Shown here in pieces: positions 24,826-38,743 of a stretch of DNA of 64,000 nt. A program made the position numbers and the translations under genes. The DNA comes from Streptomyces sp. A1277 (lineage in GTDB: Bacteria > Actinomycetota > Actinomycetes > Streptomycetales > Streptomycetaceae): positions 1 to 64,000 of the forward strand of contig NZ_SSBI01000007.1 in the NCBI RefSeq assembly GCF_004795015.1. The letters run 5' to 3'. Below the pieces are notes generated by a model that had not been told where the DNA came from, searched no databases, and was given only the letters and a program-made list of their open reading frames with translations. The stretch's first letter is position 1; each line of letters opens with the position of its first letter.

Positions 24826-26727
24826 TCAGGCGGACGGCACCGGCGCCTCCTCCTGCTCGTCCTCACCGGGGGAGGCGAACTGCGTCCGGTGCAGCTCCTC
24901 GTAACGGCCGCCCGCGGCCAGCAGCGCGGTGTGCGTACCGCGCTCGACCACCCGGCCCTCCTCCACGACCAGGATCAGATCGGCGGCCCGCACCGTCGAG
25001 AGCCGGTGGGCGATCACCACGGCGGTGCGCCCCTCCAGAGCCTCGGTCAGGGCCTCCTGCACGACCGCCTCGGACGTGGAGTCCAGGTGTGCGGTCGCCT
25101 CGTCCAGGATCACCACGCGCTGCCGGGCCAGCAGCAGCCGGGCGATGGTCAGCCGCTGGCGCTCACCGCCGGAGAGCCGGTAGCCGCGCTCGCCCACGAC
25201 CGTGTCGAGCCCGTCGGGCAGCGAGGCCACCAGCCCGTCGAGGCGGGAGCGCCGCAGCGCGTCCCAGATCTCGTCCTCGGTGGCGCCGGGCCTGGCCAGC
25301 AGCAGATTGGCGCGCACCGAATCGTGGAAGAGGTGCCCGTCCTGGGTGACCATGCCGAGGGTCTCGCGGATCGACTCGGCGGTCAGATCGCGTACGTCGA
25401 CGCCGTTCAGCCGTACCGCTCCCTCGTCGGTGTCGTACAGCCGGGGCAGCAGCTGGGCGATCGTGGACTTGCCGGCGCCCGAGGAGCCGACCAGGGCGAC
25501 CATCCGGCCCGGCTCGGCCCGGAAGGAGACGTCGTGCAGCACCCGGGCACCGCCCCGCGAGTCCAGCGTCGCGACCTCCTCCAGCGAGGCGAGCGAGACC
25601 TTGTCGGCGGACGGATAGCCGAAGGAGACCCCGTCGAACTCCACCCACACCGGCCCCTCGGGCACCCTGCGGGCCTCCGGCTTCTCGGCGATCAGCGGTT
25701 TCAGGTCCAGGACCTCGAAGACCCGCTCGAAGCTCACCAGCGCGCTCATCACCTCGACCCGCGCACCGGCCAGCGCCGTCAGCGGGGCGTAGAGCCGGGT
25801 GAGCAGCAGCGCCAGCGTCACGACCGCGCCCGGCTCCAGGCTGCCGCGCAGCGCGTAGTAGCCGCCCAGCCCGTAGACGAGTGCCAGCGCCAGCGCGGAC
25901 ACCAGGGTCAGCGCCGTGATGAAAGTGGACTGCGCCATCGCCGTACGGATGCCGATGTCCCGTACCCGGCCGGCCCGGGCGGCGAACTCGGCGGACTCGT
26001 CCGCGGGCCGCCCGAAGAGCTTCACCAGGGTCGCGCCCGGCGCCGAGAAGCGCTCGGTCATCTGCGTGCCCATCGCCGCGTTGTGCGCGGCCGCCTCGCG
26101 CTGCATGCGGGCCATGCGTGAGCCCATCCGCCGGGCCGGCACGACGAACACCGGCAGCAGCACGAGCGCGAGCAGGGTGATCTGCCAGGAGATGGTCAGC
26201 ATCACGGCGAGCGTCAGCACCAGCGTCACCAGATTGGAGACCACCCCGGACAGGGTGTTGCTGAACGCCCGCTGCGCCCCGATCACGTCGTTGTTGAGCC
26301 GGCTCACCAGTGCCCCGGTCCGGGTCCGGGTGAAGAAGGCGACCGGCATCCGCTGGACGTGGTCGAAGACCGCGGTGCGCAGGTCCAGGATCAGGCCCTC
26401 GCCGAGCGTCGCCGACAGCAGGCGGGTCAGCAGCCCGAGCCCCGCCTCGGCCACGGCGATCACGGCGATCAGCAGGGCGAGACGGATCACCGTGCCGCTG
26501 TCCTTGCCCTGCACGATCGCGTCGACCACCCGGCCCGCCAGCATCGGCGTCGCCACGGCCAGCAGCGCGGTGACCACGCTGAGCAGCAGGAACCGGTACA
26601 GCTCGCGGCGGCGCGGCCGGGCGAAGGAAGCGATCCGGTGCACGGTGGCCCGGGAGAACGGTCTGCGGTCCGCTTGCGCGTTGATCGCGCTGTGCAGCGA
26701 CGACCAGGCGGTGACTTCCATACTCAT
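24826..26727 (-). CDS. ABC exporter half-transporter under SoxR-type promoter
   Basis: 633 residues. Six-span exporter membrane domain (about 40-330), then an ATPase domain: Walker A LVGSSGAGKSTIAQLLPRLYD, signature LSGGERQRLTIARLLL, Walker B RVVILDEATAHLD, and IAHRLSTVRAADLILVVEEG. A homodimeric multidrug or lipid exporter is likely. The ATG at 26727 has GGAGG 6 bp upstream; the ATG at 26745 lacks one. Its promoter at 26801-26831 has the geometry and box of SoxR-controlled promoters, suggesting export of a redox-active compound. Confidence 0.93.
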   Translation of the reverse strand: MSMEVTAWSSLHSAINAQADRRPFSRATVHRIASFARPRRRELYRFLLLSVVTALLAVATPMLAGRVVDAIVQGKDSGTVIRLALLIAVIAVAEAGLGLLTRLLSATLGEGLILDLRTAVFDHVQRMPVAFFTRTRTGALVSRLNNDVIGAQRAFSNTLSGVVSNLVTLVLTLAVMLTISWQITLLALVLLPVFVVPARRMGSRMARMQREAAAHNAAMGTQMTERFSAPGATLVKLFGRPADESAEFAARAGRVRDIGIRTAMAQSTFITALTLVSALALALVYGLGGYYALRGSLEPGAVVTLALLLTRLYAPLTALAGARVEVMSALVSFERVFEVLDLKPLIAEKPEARRVPEGPVWVEFDGVSFGYPSADKVSLASLEEVATLDSRGGARVLHDVSFRAEPGRMVALVGSSGAGKSTIAQLLPRLYDTDEGAVRLNGVDVRDLTAESIRETLGMVTQDGHLFHDSVRANLLLARPGATEDEIWDALRRSRLDGLVASLPDGLDTVVGERGYRLSGGERQRLTIARLLLARQRVVILDEATAHLDSTSEAVVQEALTEALEGRTAVVIAHRLSTVRAADLILVVEEGRVVERGTHTALLAAGGRYEELHRTQFASPGEDEQEEAPVPSA

Positions 26728-26800
26728 GCGGTGCCTCCGGGGCATGGCGGGTCGGTACGGCCCCGGGCCGGCCGGACGGCGGACCCGGGGCGCGGGAAGA

Positions 26801-26831
26801 ACGCTAGAAACTCAAGCGAACTTGAGGTCAA
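26801..26831 (-). promoter_or_regulatory. SoxR-type promoter (box in 19-bp spacer)
   Basis: On the minus strand TTGACC (-35, 26831-26826) is separated by 19 bp from TAGCGT (-10, 26806-26801). Inside the spacer lies CTCAAG-TTCG-CTTGAG, a perfect 6-bp inverted repeat. Read on the plus strand the site is ACTCAAGCGAACTTGAGG, 15/18 identical to the E. coli SoxR box CCTCAAGTTAACTTGAGG. The overlong spacer is the hallmark of MerR-family activation. Confidence 0.85.
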
Positions 26832-26932
26832 CTCTTCCGGAGCCCGGTGCGGACCGCGGCGGGGATCTGCGTAGAATCGGCCCCTGTTTCCGGCCGGACC
26901 ACGGCAGACACGACCGATTGAGGCAGTTCGAC

Positions 26933-27094
26933 GTGAGTTTCACAGACAGTTCCGAAGCACCGATCTACGCCGGTCTCGTGGAGGAGCACGGGGATGTGCC
27001 GGCCGAGGTGCGCCGGGTGGCTGAGGAGACCATGCGCGAGGCCGACCGGGCCATCGACTTCAGCGATGTGCGCAGGTCAGCGGCCTACCGGTAG
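26933..27094 (+). CDS. small conserved hypothetical protein
   Basis: 53 residues beginning VSFTDSSEAPIYAGLVEEHGDVPAEVRRVAEETMREADRAIDF. Acidic, mostly helical, with no motif. GTG start; the nearest purines (TTGAGGCAG) give a weak Shine-Dalgarno. I recognise the 'APIY..LVEE.GDVPAEVR' start from small Streptomyces proteins of unknown role. It stands alone between the ABC exporter promoter and the second phosphatase. Confidence 0.65.
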   Translation: MSFTDSSEAPIYAGLVEEHGDVPAEVRRVAEETMREADRAIDFSDVRRSAAYR

Positions 27095-27314
27095 CCCCTG
27101 AACCGGCCTTTTCCGGCCCCGCCCGAACCCCGTCGAACCGGCGTTTCACCCGGCCTCGGCCCACGGGCACCGGCCGCCCCCGGCCCTCGTCACCCGCGCC
27201 GTCCGGCACGCCCTCGCGGCGGCGCTCCGGCGCTGTCTCGTACTGCGGACCCGGCTCTCCCGTCGGAGCATGGAACGAACAGTCGGCGACGACATCGGGA
27301 CGAAGGGAAGCCGG

Positions 27315-31361
<4,047 letters not shown>

Positions 31362-31516
31362 CACGCACGCCACTCTATGCAGCCCCCGCCCGCGGGCCTT
31401 GGCGGGCGGGCGCCCGGTGACGTGACGTACCGCCATACGGGCAGCTGCGCGGTGCCCTGGCCGACGGCCGACAATGGCCCGGGCCGCCGACCGCCGCGGC
31501 CCGGAAGAGAGCACCC

Positions 31517-32731
31517 ATGAGGATCACCGACGCCAAGGTCGTCGTCACCAGCCCCGGCCGCAACTTCGTGACGTTGAAACTGACGACCGACGAAGGGCTC
31601 ACCGGTCTCGGCGACGCCACACTCAACGGCCGGGAACTCGCCGTCGTCAGCTACCTCACCGACCATGTGGCGCCGCTGCTCATCGGCCGGGACCCGCACC
31701 GGATCGAGGACACCTGGCAGTATCTCTACCGGGGGGCCTACTGGCGGCGCGGCCCGGTCACCATGGCCGCCGTCGCCGCGGTCGACGTCGCGCTCTGGGA
31801 CATCAAGGCGAAGGCCGCGGGGCTGCCGCTCTACCAGCTGCTCGGCGGCGCCTCCCGCGAACGCGTCGCCACCTACGGCCACGCCAACGGCCGCGACATC
31901 CCCGAACTCCTCGACTCCGTGCGGGAACGGCTGGCCGAGGGCTACCCCGCCGTCCGCATCCAGACCGGCATCCCCGGTCTCAAGGCCGTCTACGGGGTGC
32001 ACGCCACCGACGACCACGGCGCACCCGTCCTCCACCAGCAGGCCCGCCCCCTGGCCGAGGACTGGGACACGGACGCCTACCTGCGGCACACCCCGGCCGT
32101 GTTCGAAGCGGTGCGGGCCGAGTTCGGCGCCGAGATCCCGCTGCTCCACGACGCACACCACCGGCTCACGCCCGTCCAGGCGGCCGGGCTCGGCAAGGAC
32201 CTGGAGCCGTACCGCCCCTTCTGGCTGGAGGACTGCACCCCCGCCGAGAACCAGGAGGCGCTGCGGCTGGTGCGCAGGCACACGACCACGCCCCTCGCGA
32301 TCGGCGAGGTCTTCAACACCGTGTACGACTACCAGACGCTCATCACGGAGCAGCTGATCGACTACGTGCGCAGCGCGGTCACCCACTTCGGCGGGGTCAC
32401 CCCGCTGCGCAAGCTCTTCGACTTCGCCGCCCAGTACCAGGTCAAGAGCGCGATTCACGGGCCGGAGGACATCTCTCCGGTCGGCATGGCCGCGGCCGTC
32501 CACCTCGATCTCGCCGTCCACAACTTCGGCATTCAGGAGTACTCGGGCCACAGCGCCCTCACCGAGGAGGTGTTCCGGCACGCGTACGCCTTCACCGACG
32601 GCTTCCTGCACCCCGGCGAGGCACCCGGCATCGGCGTCGAACTGGACGAGGAGCTCGCGGCGGCGCACCCGTACGAGCGGTCCTACCTGCCCGTCAACCG
32701 GCTCCGGGACGGCACCGTCCACGACTGGTGA
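31517..32731 (+). CDS. manD: D-mannonate dehydratase-type enolase superfamily enzyme
   Basis: 404 residues, the usual length for the ManD/RspA group. N-terminal capping domain ([41 protein letters not shown]), then barrel residues: RIQTGIPG and KAVYG (Arg/Tyr acid-base pair region), HDAHHR (metal Asp), [15 protein letters not shown] (metal Glu), IGEVFN (third ligand) and HGPED (catalytic His). Reaction by family: Mg2+-dependent dehydration of D-mannonate or D-gluconate to 2-keto-3-deoxygluconate. Some members have very low activity, so the true substrate is uncertain. Confidence 0.88.
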   Translation: MRITDAKVVVTSPGRNFVTLKLTTDEGLTGLGDATLNGRELAVVSYLTDHVAPLLIGRDPHRIEDTWQYLYRGAYWRRGPVTMAAVAAVDVALWDIKAKAAGLPLYQLLGGASRERVATYGHANGRDIPELLDSVRERLAEGYPAVRIQTGIPGLKAVYGVHATDDHGAPVLHQQARPLAEDWDTDAYLRHTPAVFEAVRAEFGAEIPLLHDAHHRLTPVQAAGLGKDLEPYRPFWLEDCTPAENQEALRLVRRHTTTPLAIGEVFNTVYDYQTLITEQLIDYVRSAVTHFGGVTPLRKLFDFAAQYQVKSAIHGPEDISPVGMAAAVHLDLAVHNFGIQEYSGHSALTEEVFRHAYAFTDGFLHPGEAPGIGVELDEELAAAHPYERSYLPVNRLRDGTVHDW

Positions 32732-32758
32732 CCGTCCCGGCGGGGGGTCCGCCCGCTG

Positions 32759-34561
32759 TTACGGGAGGGCGGGCTGGAGGTTCGCGTACACCCCGTGGCG
32801 GCCGAGCAGTTCGTCGTGCGTGCCCACCTCCGCGATCCGGCCGCCGTCCATCACCACGATGCGGTCGGCGCCCTGGATCGTGGAGAGGCGGTGGGCGACG
32901 ACGAAGACGGTCCGGCCGTCCACGAGGCGGGACAGCGCCTCCTGCACCAGGGCCTCGGAACGGTTGTCCAGGGCGGAGGTGGCCTCGTCGAGTACCAGGA
33001 CCCGGGGATCGCGGATCAGGGCCCTGGCGATGGCGAGGCGCTGCTTCTGGCCGCCCGACAGGCGTGCGCCGCGCTCACCGACCACCGTGTCCAGGCCGTG
33101 CGGCAGCCGGCGGACGAACTCCATCGCGTTGGCGTCCTCCAGGGCGCTCAGCAGGGTCGCCTCATCGGTGTCCCCGAGCCCGTACGTGACGTTGTCGCGG
33201 ATGCTGCCCTCGAAGAGGATCGACTCCTGCGGCACCACCGAGAGGAACCGGCGGTAGCTGCGCAGGTCGAGCCCGGCCATGTCGGCACCGTCGAGCACGA
33301 TCCGGCCCGAGGTCGGGCGGATGAAGCCGATGAGGAGGTTGAGGACGGTCGACTTGCCCGCCCCCGACGCGCCGACCAGCGCGATGGTCTCGCCCGGCCG
33401 CGCGGAGAGCGTGAACCCGTCGACGGCGGGCTCCGCGTCGTCGTACGCGAATCCGACGTCCTCGAAGTCGATGCGGCCGGTGACGTGCTCCACCTGCGCC
33501 TTGCCCGCGTTGCGCTCCAGGTCGGGCGCCTGGAGGACCTCGCCCGCCGAACGCACCGACTCCAGCCCCTTGGTGAGGATGGGGGCGAGCCCGAGCAGCG
33601 TGGTCACCGACCCGGTCAGGACGGTGAAGAAGGCGCTCAGCATGACCACATCACCGGCGGTCACCGGCATCCAGCCGTGGTAGGCGACCAGCGCGGAGCC
33701 GGTCAGGCACAGCACGCCGAGCGTGTTGAGGATGACCCAGGCCAGCGACCCGAAGCGGCCGTTGAGCATGTCCAGGCGCAGCCCGGCGGCGAACACCTGC
33801 CGCAGCGAGCCGTCCACCCGGCCCAGGGCGGTGCGCTCCAGGCCGTGGGCGCGTGTGATGGGGATGAGGGTGGTCATCTCGCCGACGCGGGAGGACAGCT
33901 GCTCGACCTCGCGGCGGAAGGACTCGTTGTGGCTGCGCAGCCGGGCGCGCAGCTTCATCACGAGGAACCCGGCGGCGGGGACGACGACCAGGAAGACGGG
34001 CAGGAACGAGGGGACCCGGAAGCCGATGACGACGAGCCCGCCGACCAGGGTCACGACGGCTCCCAGCCCCATGTCGGCGCTCTGCTGCATCATCTGCTCC
34101 ACCGCTTCGACGTCACGGACCACCTTGGCCTGCAAGACGCTGGAGCTGACCCGGGCGTGGTAGCCGACGGACAGCTGCTGCATGCGGCGGCACAGTGCCG
34201 AGCGCAGGGTGATGCCCATGCGGCGGATGCTGCCGCCGAGGCACCGCACATACCACTGGTGGAGCGGATAGTTCAGGACCAGGATGAACAGGAGGAGGCC
34301 GGTGGCCTTCCACAGGCCGGACTCCGGGCCGTGCTGGACCACCACGTCCAGGACGGTCGCGGTGATCAGTGGCAGCAGCCATATGGGGCTGTGCTTCACG
34401 GTGAAGAGGACGACGGCGAGCGCCAGCTTCCCGCGGTCGGGGCGGAAGAGGAGTGCGAGGGTGCGCACCGGGTGCTCGCCGCGGTAGCGGTGGTCGAGGT
34501 GGTCGAAGGGCGCCAGGGATTCGGCGGAGGGTGGGGAGACCGCTTTCTGCATGGTGACCAT
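32759..34561 (-). CDS. ABC exporter half-transporter
   Basis: 600 residues. Six-span membrane region (about 25-330) and ATPase with Walker [21 protein letters not shown], signature [15 protein letters not shown], Walker [14 protein letters not shown] and [21 protein letters not shown]. Start chosen at the ATG 34561 (MVTMQKAV) behind GGGGTGGG; an ATG three codons on is possible. Convergent with manD. No binding protein or partner half nearby, so it is probably a homodimer exporting a lipid, peptide or drug. Confidence 0.92.
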   Translation of the reverse strand: MVTMQKAVSPPSAESLAPFDHLDHRYRGEHPVRTLALLFRPDRGKLALAVVLFTVKHSPIWLLPLITATVLDVVVQHGPESGLWKATGLLLFILVLNYPLHQWYVRCLGGSIRRMGITLRSALCRRMQQLSVGYHARVSSSVLQAKVVRDVEAVEQMMQQSADMGLGAVVTLVGGLVVIGFRVPSFLPVFLVVVPAAGFLVMKLRARLRSHNESFRREVEQLSSRVGEMTTLIPITRAHGLERTALGRVDGSLRQVFAAGLRLDMLNGRFGSLAWVILNTLGVLCLTGSALVAYHGWMPVTAGDVVMLSAFFTVLTGSVTTLLGLAPILTKGLESVRSAGEVLQAPDLERNAGKAQVEHVTGRIDFEDVGFAYDDAEPAVDGFTLSARPGETIALVGASGAGKSTVLNLLIGFIRPTSGRIVLDGADMAGLDLRSYRRFLSVVPQESILFEGSIRDNVTYGLGDTDEATLLSALEDANAMEFVRRLPHGLDTVVGERGARLSGGQKQRLAIARALIRDPRVLVLDEATSALDNRSEALVQEALSRLVDGRTVFVVAHRLSTIQGADRIVVMDGGRIAEVGTHDELLGRHGVYANLQPALP

Positions 34562-34637
34562 CCCACCCCGTGGCCGATGCCCTCGGCAACTGCGTTCCAC
34601 GGAAGGGACACGGGGCGGGGGCCGCGGCCGGGAGCGG

Positions 34638-35867
34638 TCAGCGCACGCGGAGTTCGCGGGGCCGCGGCTCGGGAGCCGGGTCCGTGCGGCGGGGGCGGCC
34701 CAGGGAGGCGATCGCGCTGGTGACGAGACCGGCCAGCAGGCCCCAGAACGCGGAGCCGATTCCCAGCAGGGTCACGCCCGACGCGGTGGCGAGGAAGGTG
34801 ACCACGGCCGCCTCGCGTGACGCCTTGTCGGCCAGGGCGGAGGCCAGCGAGGACTCGATCGTGGCCAGCAGCCCGATCCCCGCGATCGCCAGTACGAGTT
34901 CCTGTGGCATCGCGGTGAGCAGCGAGGCGACGGTCGCGCCGAGCAGTCCCACGCAGAGATAGAAGAACCCCGCCCACACGGCTGCCAGATAGCGCTTGTC
35001 GCGGTCGGGGTGCGCTTCCTCGCCGGTGCAGATGGCGGCGGTAATGGCGGCGAGGTTGAGCCCGAACGCCCCGAAGGGCGCCAGCACGGCGTTGGCCGCG
35101 CCCGTCCACGTCATGAGCGGGGAGACCGGCACGTCGTAACCGGAGCCGCGCAGCACGGCGACACCGGGCAGGTTCTGTGAGGCCATCGTGACGACGAACA
35201 GCGGCGCGCCGACGCTGACGAGCACCTTCCAGTCGAACACGGGCGCGGTGAAGACCGGTGTGGCCAGGGACAGCTGGACCTCGTCCGGCTTCCAGCCCCC
35301 GGTGAACACGGTGGCCACGACCCCCGCCGCGAGCGCCAGGAGCACCGCGTAACGCGGCAGCAGACGGCGGCCCAGCAGATAGACGACGAACATGGGGAAC
35401 GCGACCGCGAAGCTGTGGTGCATGGTGCTGAAGAGACCCGTGCCGAACCGCAGCAGTACTCCGGCGAGCAGTGCGGAGGCCAGCGGCACGGGGATGCGGC
35501 TCATGATCCGGGCGAACCACCCCGTCACCCCGCTCACCAGGATGAGCAGTGCCGAGAAGATGAACGCGCCGACCGCCTGCGGCATGGACACCCCGCTCAG
35601 GCTGGTCGCCAGGAGTGCTGCTCCCGGCGTCGACCACGCGGTCACGACCGGCGCCCGGTAGCGCAGCGAGAGGCCCGCGCAGGTGCAGGCGAGGCCGATG
35701 CCGAGCGCGAGCATCCAGGAGGAGATCTCGCGCGCGTCGGCCCCGGCGGCCTTGGCGGCGGTGAACACCAGCGCCGCCGAGCTGGTCACCCCGACCATGA
35801 CGGCGATGAGCCCCGCGACCACGGCGGAGGGCGGTGCGGCCGAACGTATGCGCGTGATCGCGGACAT
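34638..35867 (-). CDS. benE: BenE-family benzoate/H+ symporter-like transporter
   Basis: 409 residues, about twelve spans. Diagnostic BenE features: GLIAVMVGVTSSAALVFTAAKAAGA, YRAPVVTAWSTPGAALL, FVVTMASQNLPGVAVLRGSGYD and FGAFGLNLAAITAAICTGEEAHPD, ending in GLLATIESSLA. Transport of benzoate or another aromatic acid by proton symport is the family assignment. Divergent from an XRE-cupin regulator across a double operator. Known: the E. coli YdcO/YdcN pair has the same transporter plus XRE-cupin layout. Confidence 0.92.
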   Translation of the reverse strand: MSAITRIRSAAPPSAVVAGLIAVMVGVTSSAALVFTAAKAAGADAREISSWMLALGIGLACTCAGLSLRYRAPVVTAWSTPGAALLATSLSGVSMPQAVGAFIFSALLILVSGVTGWFARIMSRIPVPLASALLAGVLLRFGTGLFSTMHHSFAVAFPMFVVYLLGRRLLPRYAVLLALAAGVVATVFTGGWKPDEVQLSLATPVFTAPVFDWKVLVSVGAPLFVVTMASQNLPGVAVLRGSGYDVPVSPLMTWTGAANAVLAPFGAFGLNLAAITAAICTGEEAHPDRDKRYLAAVWAGFFYLCVGLLGATVASLLTAMPQELVLAIAGIGLLATIESSLASALADKASREAAVVTFLATASGVTLLGIGSAFWGLLAGLVTSAIASLGRPRRTDPAPEPRPRELRVR

Positions 35868-35892
35868 GAGTGAGCCACTTCCCGGTGCGGTC

Positions 35893-35924
35893 GTTCCATA
35901 TACGGAACGTTCTGTTTGTGGAAC
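35893..35924. promoter_or_regulatory. double XRE-cupin operator
   Basis: Two abutting 16-bp inverted repeats: GTTCC-N6-GGAAC at 35893-35908 and GTTCT-N6-GGAAC at 35909-35924. They lie 26-57 bp upstream of the benE start and 52 bp before the regulator start, in the only AT-richer part of the gap. Likely target of the adjacent XRE-cupin protein, controlling both directions. Confidence 0.75.
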
Positions 35925-35975
35925 ACTAGAGAGGCGGGCCGGTGCCCGTCAACCACGAAAGCGGAGCGGGCGGCG

Positions 35976-36548
35976 ATGGGGCTGAACGAGGACGTCGGGC
36001 GCAGGCTGCGGGCCCTGCGGCACGGCATGGACGTGTCGCTGTCGGAGCTGGCCAGGCGCTCCGGGGTCGGCAAGGGGACGCTCTCCGAGCTGGAGAGCGG
36101 CCGGCGCAACCCCACACTGGAGACCCTGTACGCCCTCACCACGGCCCTCGGCCGCCCGCTCAGCGCGGTCCTCGGTGACCCCGCGCCCCCGGGCGTGGCC
36201 GCCGGGAAGGAGCCGGGTGTCTCGGGGGGCGCCGTCACCGCGGTGCTGCTGGAGCGGTACGAGGACGGGGAGGCGGTCACCGACGTGTTCCGGGTGACCA
36301 TTCGCGCCGGTGCGGTCCAGGAGTCCCGGGCCCATGTGCCGGGTACGTCCGAGAGCCTGATGGTGCTGGCCGGCACCGCCGTCGTCGGCCGGCCGGACGA
36401 CCTCGCCACGGTCGGGCCGGGCGCCTCCGCCCGGTGGCGCGCCGACGTACCCCACGTCTACAGCGCCCCCGACGGCGATGTGCAGGGCGTCCTCTTCGTG
36501 CGCTGTCCGGTCGCGGCGGAGCGGCGCGACGGGCAGGGCGGGGGCTGA
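35976..36548 (+). CDS. XRE-family regulator with cupin domain
   Basis: 190 residues. An N-terminal lambda-type HTH (VGRRLRALRHGMDVSLSELARRSGVGKGTLSELESGRRNPTLETLYAL) is followed by a cupin sensor (about 85-185) with the RAHVPGTSESLMVLAGTAVVG strand. Start MGLNED at 35976 is used because the longer in-frame GTG at 35916 falls inside the operator. It probably represses itself and the divergent benE, with a small ligand bound in the cupin. Confidence 0.9.
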   Translation: MGLNEDVGRRLRALRHGMDVSLSELARRSGVGKGTLSELESGRRNPTLETLYALTTALGRPLSAVLGDPAPPGVAAGKEPGVSGGAVTAVLLERYEDGEAVTDVFRVTIRAGAVQESRAHVPGTSESLMVLAGTAVVGRPDDLATVGPGASARWRADVPHVYSAPDGDVQGVLFVRCPVAAERRDGQGGG

Positions 36549-36576
36549 CCGCGCGGCCCCGCCCGCCGGGCGGCGC

Positions 36577-37167
36577 TCAGCCGGCGCTGAGGAGATTGAC
36601 CAGACGGATGTAGCGGACCCAGTCCCAGTGGGGCCCCGGGTCGGTGTGGTCGGTGCCCGGGACCTCGACATGGCCGAGTATGTGCGCGCGGTCCTTGGGG
36701 ATGCCGTAGCGGTCGCAGACGGAAGCCGTCAGCAGCGCCGACTTCTCGTACATGGCGTTGGTGAAGTAGGAGGGCTGATCCACCCAGCCCTCGTGCTCGA
36801 TGCCGATGCTGCGGGTGTTGTAGTCCCAGTTGCCCGCGTGCCAGGCGATGTCCTTCTCCCGCACGCACTGGTCTATGTACCCGTCCCCGGAGCGCACCAC
36901 GTAGTGAGCGGAGACCTGCTTCGCCGGGTTCTGGAAGATCGCCACCGCGTCGGAGAACGTCTCCTGCGTGACATGGATGACGACGTACTGGACGGGGTAC
37001 GCCGAAGGGCGCGTGGACACCGTGTAGTTGGACGTCGAGGCGGGCACCCAGTGCGCCGACGGGTAGTCCGTGGCGCCCGTCGTCGCCGCGGTGGCCCGGA
37101 CGGAGGGCGGAAGCAGCGCTCCCGCCGCCGCCACCGCGGCGCCCTGGAGGATTCTTCTGCGGTCCAT
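36577..37167 (-). CDS. Tat-exported N-acetylmuramoyl-L-alanine amidase
   Basis: 196 residues. The N terminus MDRRRILQGAAVAAAGALL is a twin-arginine-type signal. The Amidase_2 (T7 lysozyme-like) domain follows: VQYVVIHVTQETFSDAVAIF (first zinc His), SAHYVVRSGDGYIDQCVREKDIAWHAGNWDYNTRSIGIEHEGWV and a terminal HVEVPGTDHTDPGPHWDWVRY (zinc ligands). It cleaves the amide between MurNAc and the peptide stem in the wall, for recycling or lysis. The 230-bp region upstream holds nothing else I can identify. Confidence 0.92.
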   Translation of the reverse strand: MDRRRILQGAAVAAAGALLPPSVRATAATTGATDYPSAHWVPASTSNYTVSTRPSAYPVQYVVIHVTQETFSDAVAIFQNPAKQVSAHYVVRSGDGYIDQCVREKDIAWHAGNWDYNTRSIGIEHEGWVDQPSYFTNAMYEKSALLTASVCDRYGIPKDRAHILGHVEVPGTDHTDPGPHWDWVRYIRLVNLLSAG

Positions 37168-37399
37168 GCGTACTCCTGTGTGGGGGGTGGGAAAGGCGGC
37201 CCGGATGCGGCCGGTCCGGCCGCCGGGCTTGGGACCGGCGGCCTGTCCGATGACCGGAGCTTGCCGTCCGATGTACGGCCGAGCGATGTGCGGGCCCTAC
37301 CGTACGGGCGCCGCACGGGTCGCGGAAGACGGCGGGAGCCCCAAATCCTGCCCATGGGCCGGGAGTTGAAGGGATGCCGCCCCTCGGTGCGTGTCCCCC

Positions 37400-38743
37400 T
37401 CAGAGGCCGCCGGCCTCCGCCCAGGCCGCCGCCGGATCGTCGTCGGCCGGACCCGCCGGGAACCACTGCCCGTTCTCCTTGCGGTACGGGTACCAGCGCC
37501 CGTCGGGGCCGTAGCGGAGCTGAAGGCCGCCGTCCACCGAGGTCCAGCGGTTGCGCTCGGCCCGCAGCCGGGGAGCCTCTTCCTCCTCCCACGCCTCGGC
37601 GAGCCGCGTCCTGGCCCGGGCCAGGACGGCGGGCTCCAGCACCCGGTCCTCGTCGAGCACGGCCAGGGCCGCCGCGCCGCCGGACCGCCAGGCGGCGACC
37701 GCGGCCGGCAGCCCGGCGCGCGTGCGCCCGGAGCCGGTCGCCAGCCGCTGCGTGATCCATGGCGCGGGGCGCGCCTCGGCGGCAAGCCGCACCGCGTCCT
37801 GCTGCGCGGTCAGCTCCGCTGCCGCAGGGCGTTGTCCGTGGCCCGGCGCCAGCGCGTCGGCCAGCATCCGGTGGGCCCGCGCCGCGCCGTCCGTCGCCAG
37901 CATCTCCAGCGCCGCCGGGTCCATGCCCGGCTCCGGATCGGTCTCCGTGTCCAGCGAGGGCGCCGGGCCCGGCGCGTCGGGAAGCCCGGGGGGCGGGGGC
38001 AGCGCGGGCAGGATGCCGGCCGCGGTGTACGCCTGCTGTGCCGGTACGCAAGGCACCTCCCCGCTCGCGGCCCGCGCCTCGTGCGCGGCCGCCGCGCCCG
38101 GCTCCCCGGCCACGGACGCGATCCGCTCCTGGAGCTCGTCCAGCAGCCGCCGCTCGCCGCGCCCCCGCATCAGCATCAGCACGAAGGGGTCCTGGTCCAG
38201 CAGCCGCGCCACTTGGTAGCAGAGGGCAGCGGTGTGCGGGCAGTGGTCCCACGCCTCGCACGTGCACTCCGGTTCGAGGTCGCCGATGCCCGGGAGCAGG
38301 TCCATCCCGGCCGCCGCCGCGTCCTCGACCAGATGCGGCGGCATCTCCCGGTCGAGCAGCGCCGCGATGTGCCCGGCCCGCTCGGCCGCCATGTCCAGGA
38401 ACCGGTCCCACTCCTGCTCGTCCAGCTCCTGGAGCAGCACATCGCTGCGGTACGTGCTCCCGTCCCGCTCACGGACCACCGCCGTGATCCGCCCCGGCCG
38501 CACCGACACGGCGCCGACCAGGCCCTCCCGGGCGAACCGGCGCCCCTCCTTCAGCTGCCGGGCGTCCAGGGCGGTGTCCTCCAGCGCCTTCAGCCACGCC
38601 ATCCCCCACCAGGAAGCGGCGAAACCGCGGCCGTGCGCCGGAGGCAGGGCGGCGAACGTGCGCTCCTGCGCGTACACCGCGTCCTCCCGCTCCTCGCCGT
38701 CGCCCCCGTCAAAGAAGGCGTCCGCCTCGTATCCGTCCCTCAT
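37400..38743 (-). CDS. SWIM zinc-finger protein
   Basis: 447 residues. Zinc motif CTCEAWDHCPHTAAL (CxCxnCxH, near residue 160) is the SWIM signature. Upstream is the typical FAASWWGMAWLKALED...GRRFAREGLVGAVSVRPGRITAVV segment. The C-terminal half is Ala/Pro-rich and ends in a WTSVDGGLQLRYGPDGRWYPYRKENGQWFPAG strand region. Known: these are encoded next to SNF2 helicases. Here the ATG overlaps the SNF2 stop (ATGA), so the two are translated together, and the SWIM protein probably serves as the DNA- or protein-binding partner. Confidence 0.9.
   Translation of the reverse strand: MRDGYEADAFFDGGDGEEREDAVYAQERTFAALPPAHGRGFAASWWGMAWLKALEDTALDARQLKEGRRFAREGLVGAVSVRPGRITAVVRERDGSTYRSDVLLQELDEQEWDRFLDMAAERAGHIAALLDREMPPHLVEDAAAAGMDLLPGIGDLEPECTCEAWDHCPHTAALCYQVARLLDQDPFVLMLMRGRGERRLLDELQERIASVAGEPGAAAAHEARAASGEVPCVPAQQAYTAAGILPALPPPPGLPDAPGPAPSLDTETDPEPGMDPAALEMLATDGAARAHRMLADALAPGHGQRPAAAELTAQQDAVRLAAEARPAPWITQRLATGSGRTRAGLPAAVAAWRSGGAAALAVLDEDRVLEPAVLARARTRLAEAWEEEEAPRLRAERNRWTSVDGGLQLRYGPDGRWYPYRKENGQWFPAGPADDDPAAAWAEAGGL

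Noticed and set aside
35916..35975. Longer start for the XRE-cupin regulator (GTG at 35916)
   Set aside because: It lies inside the second operator repeat and lacks a ribosome-binding site; the HTH begins right after the ATG at 35976.
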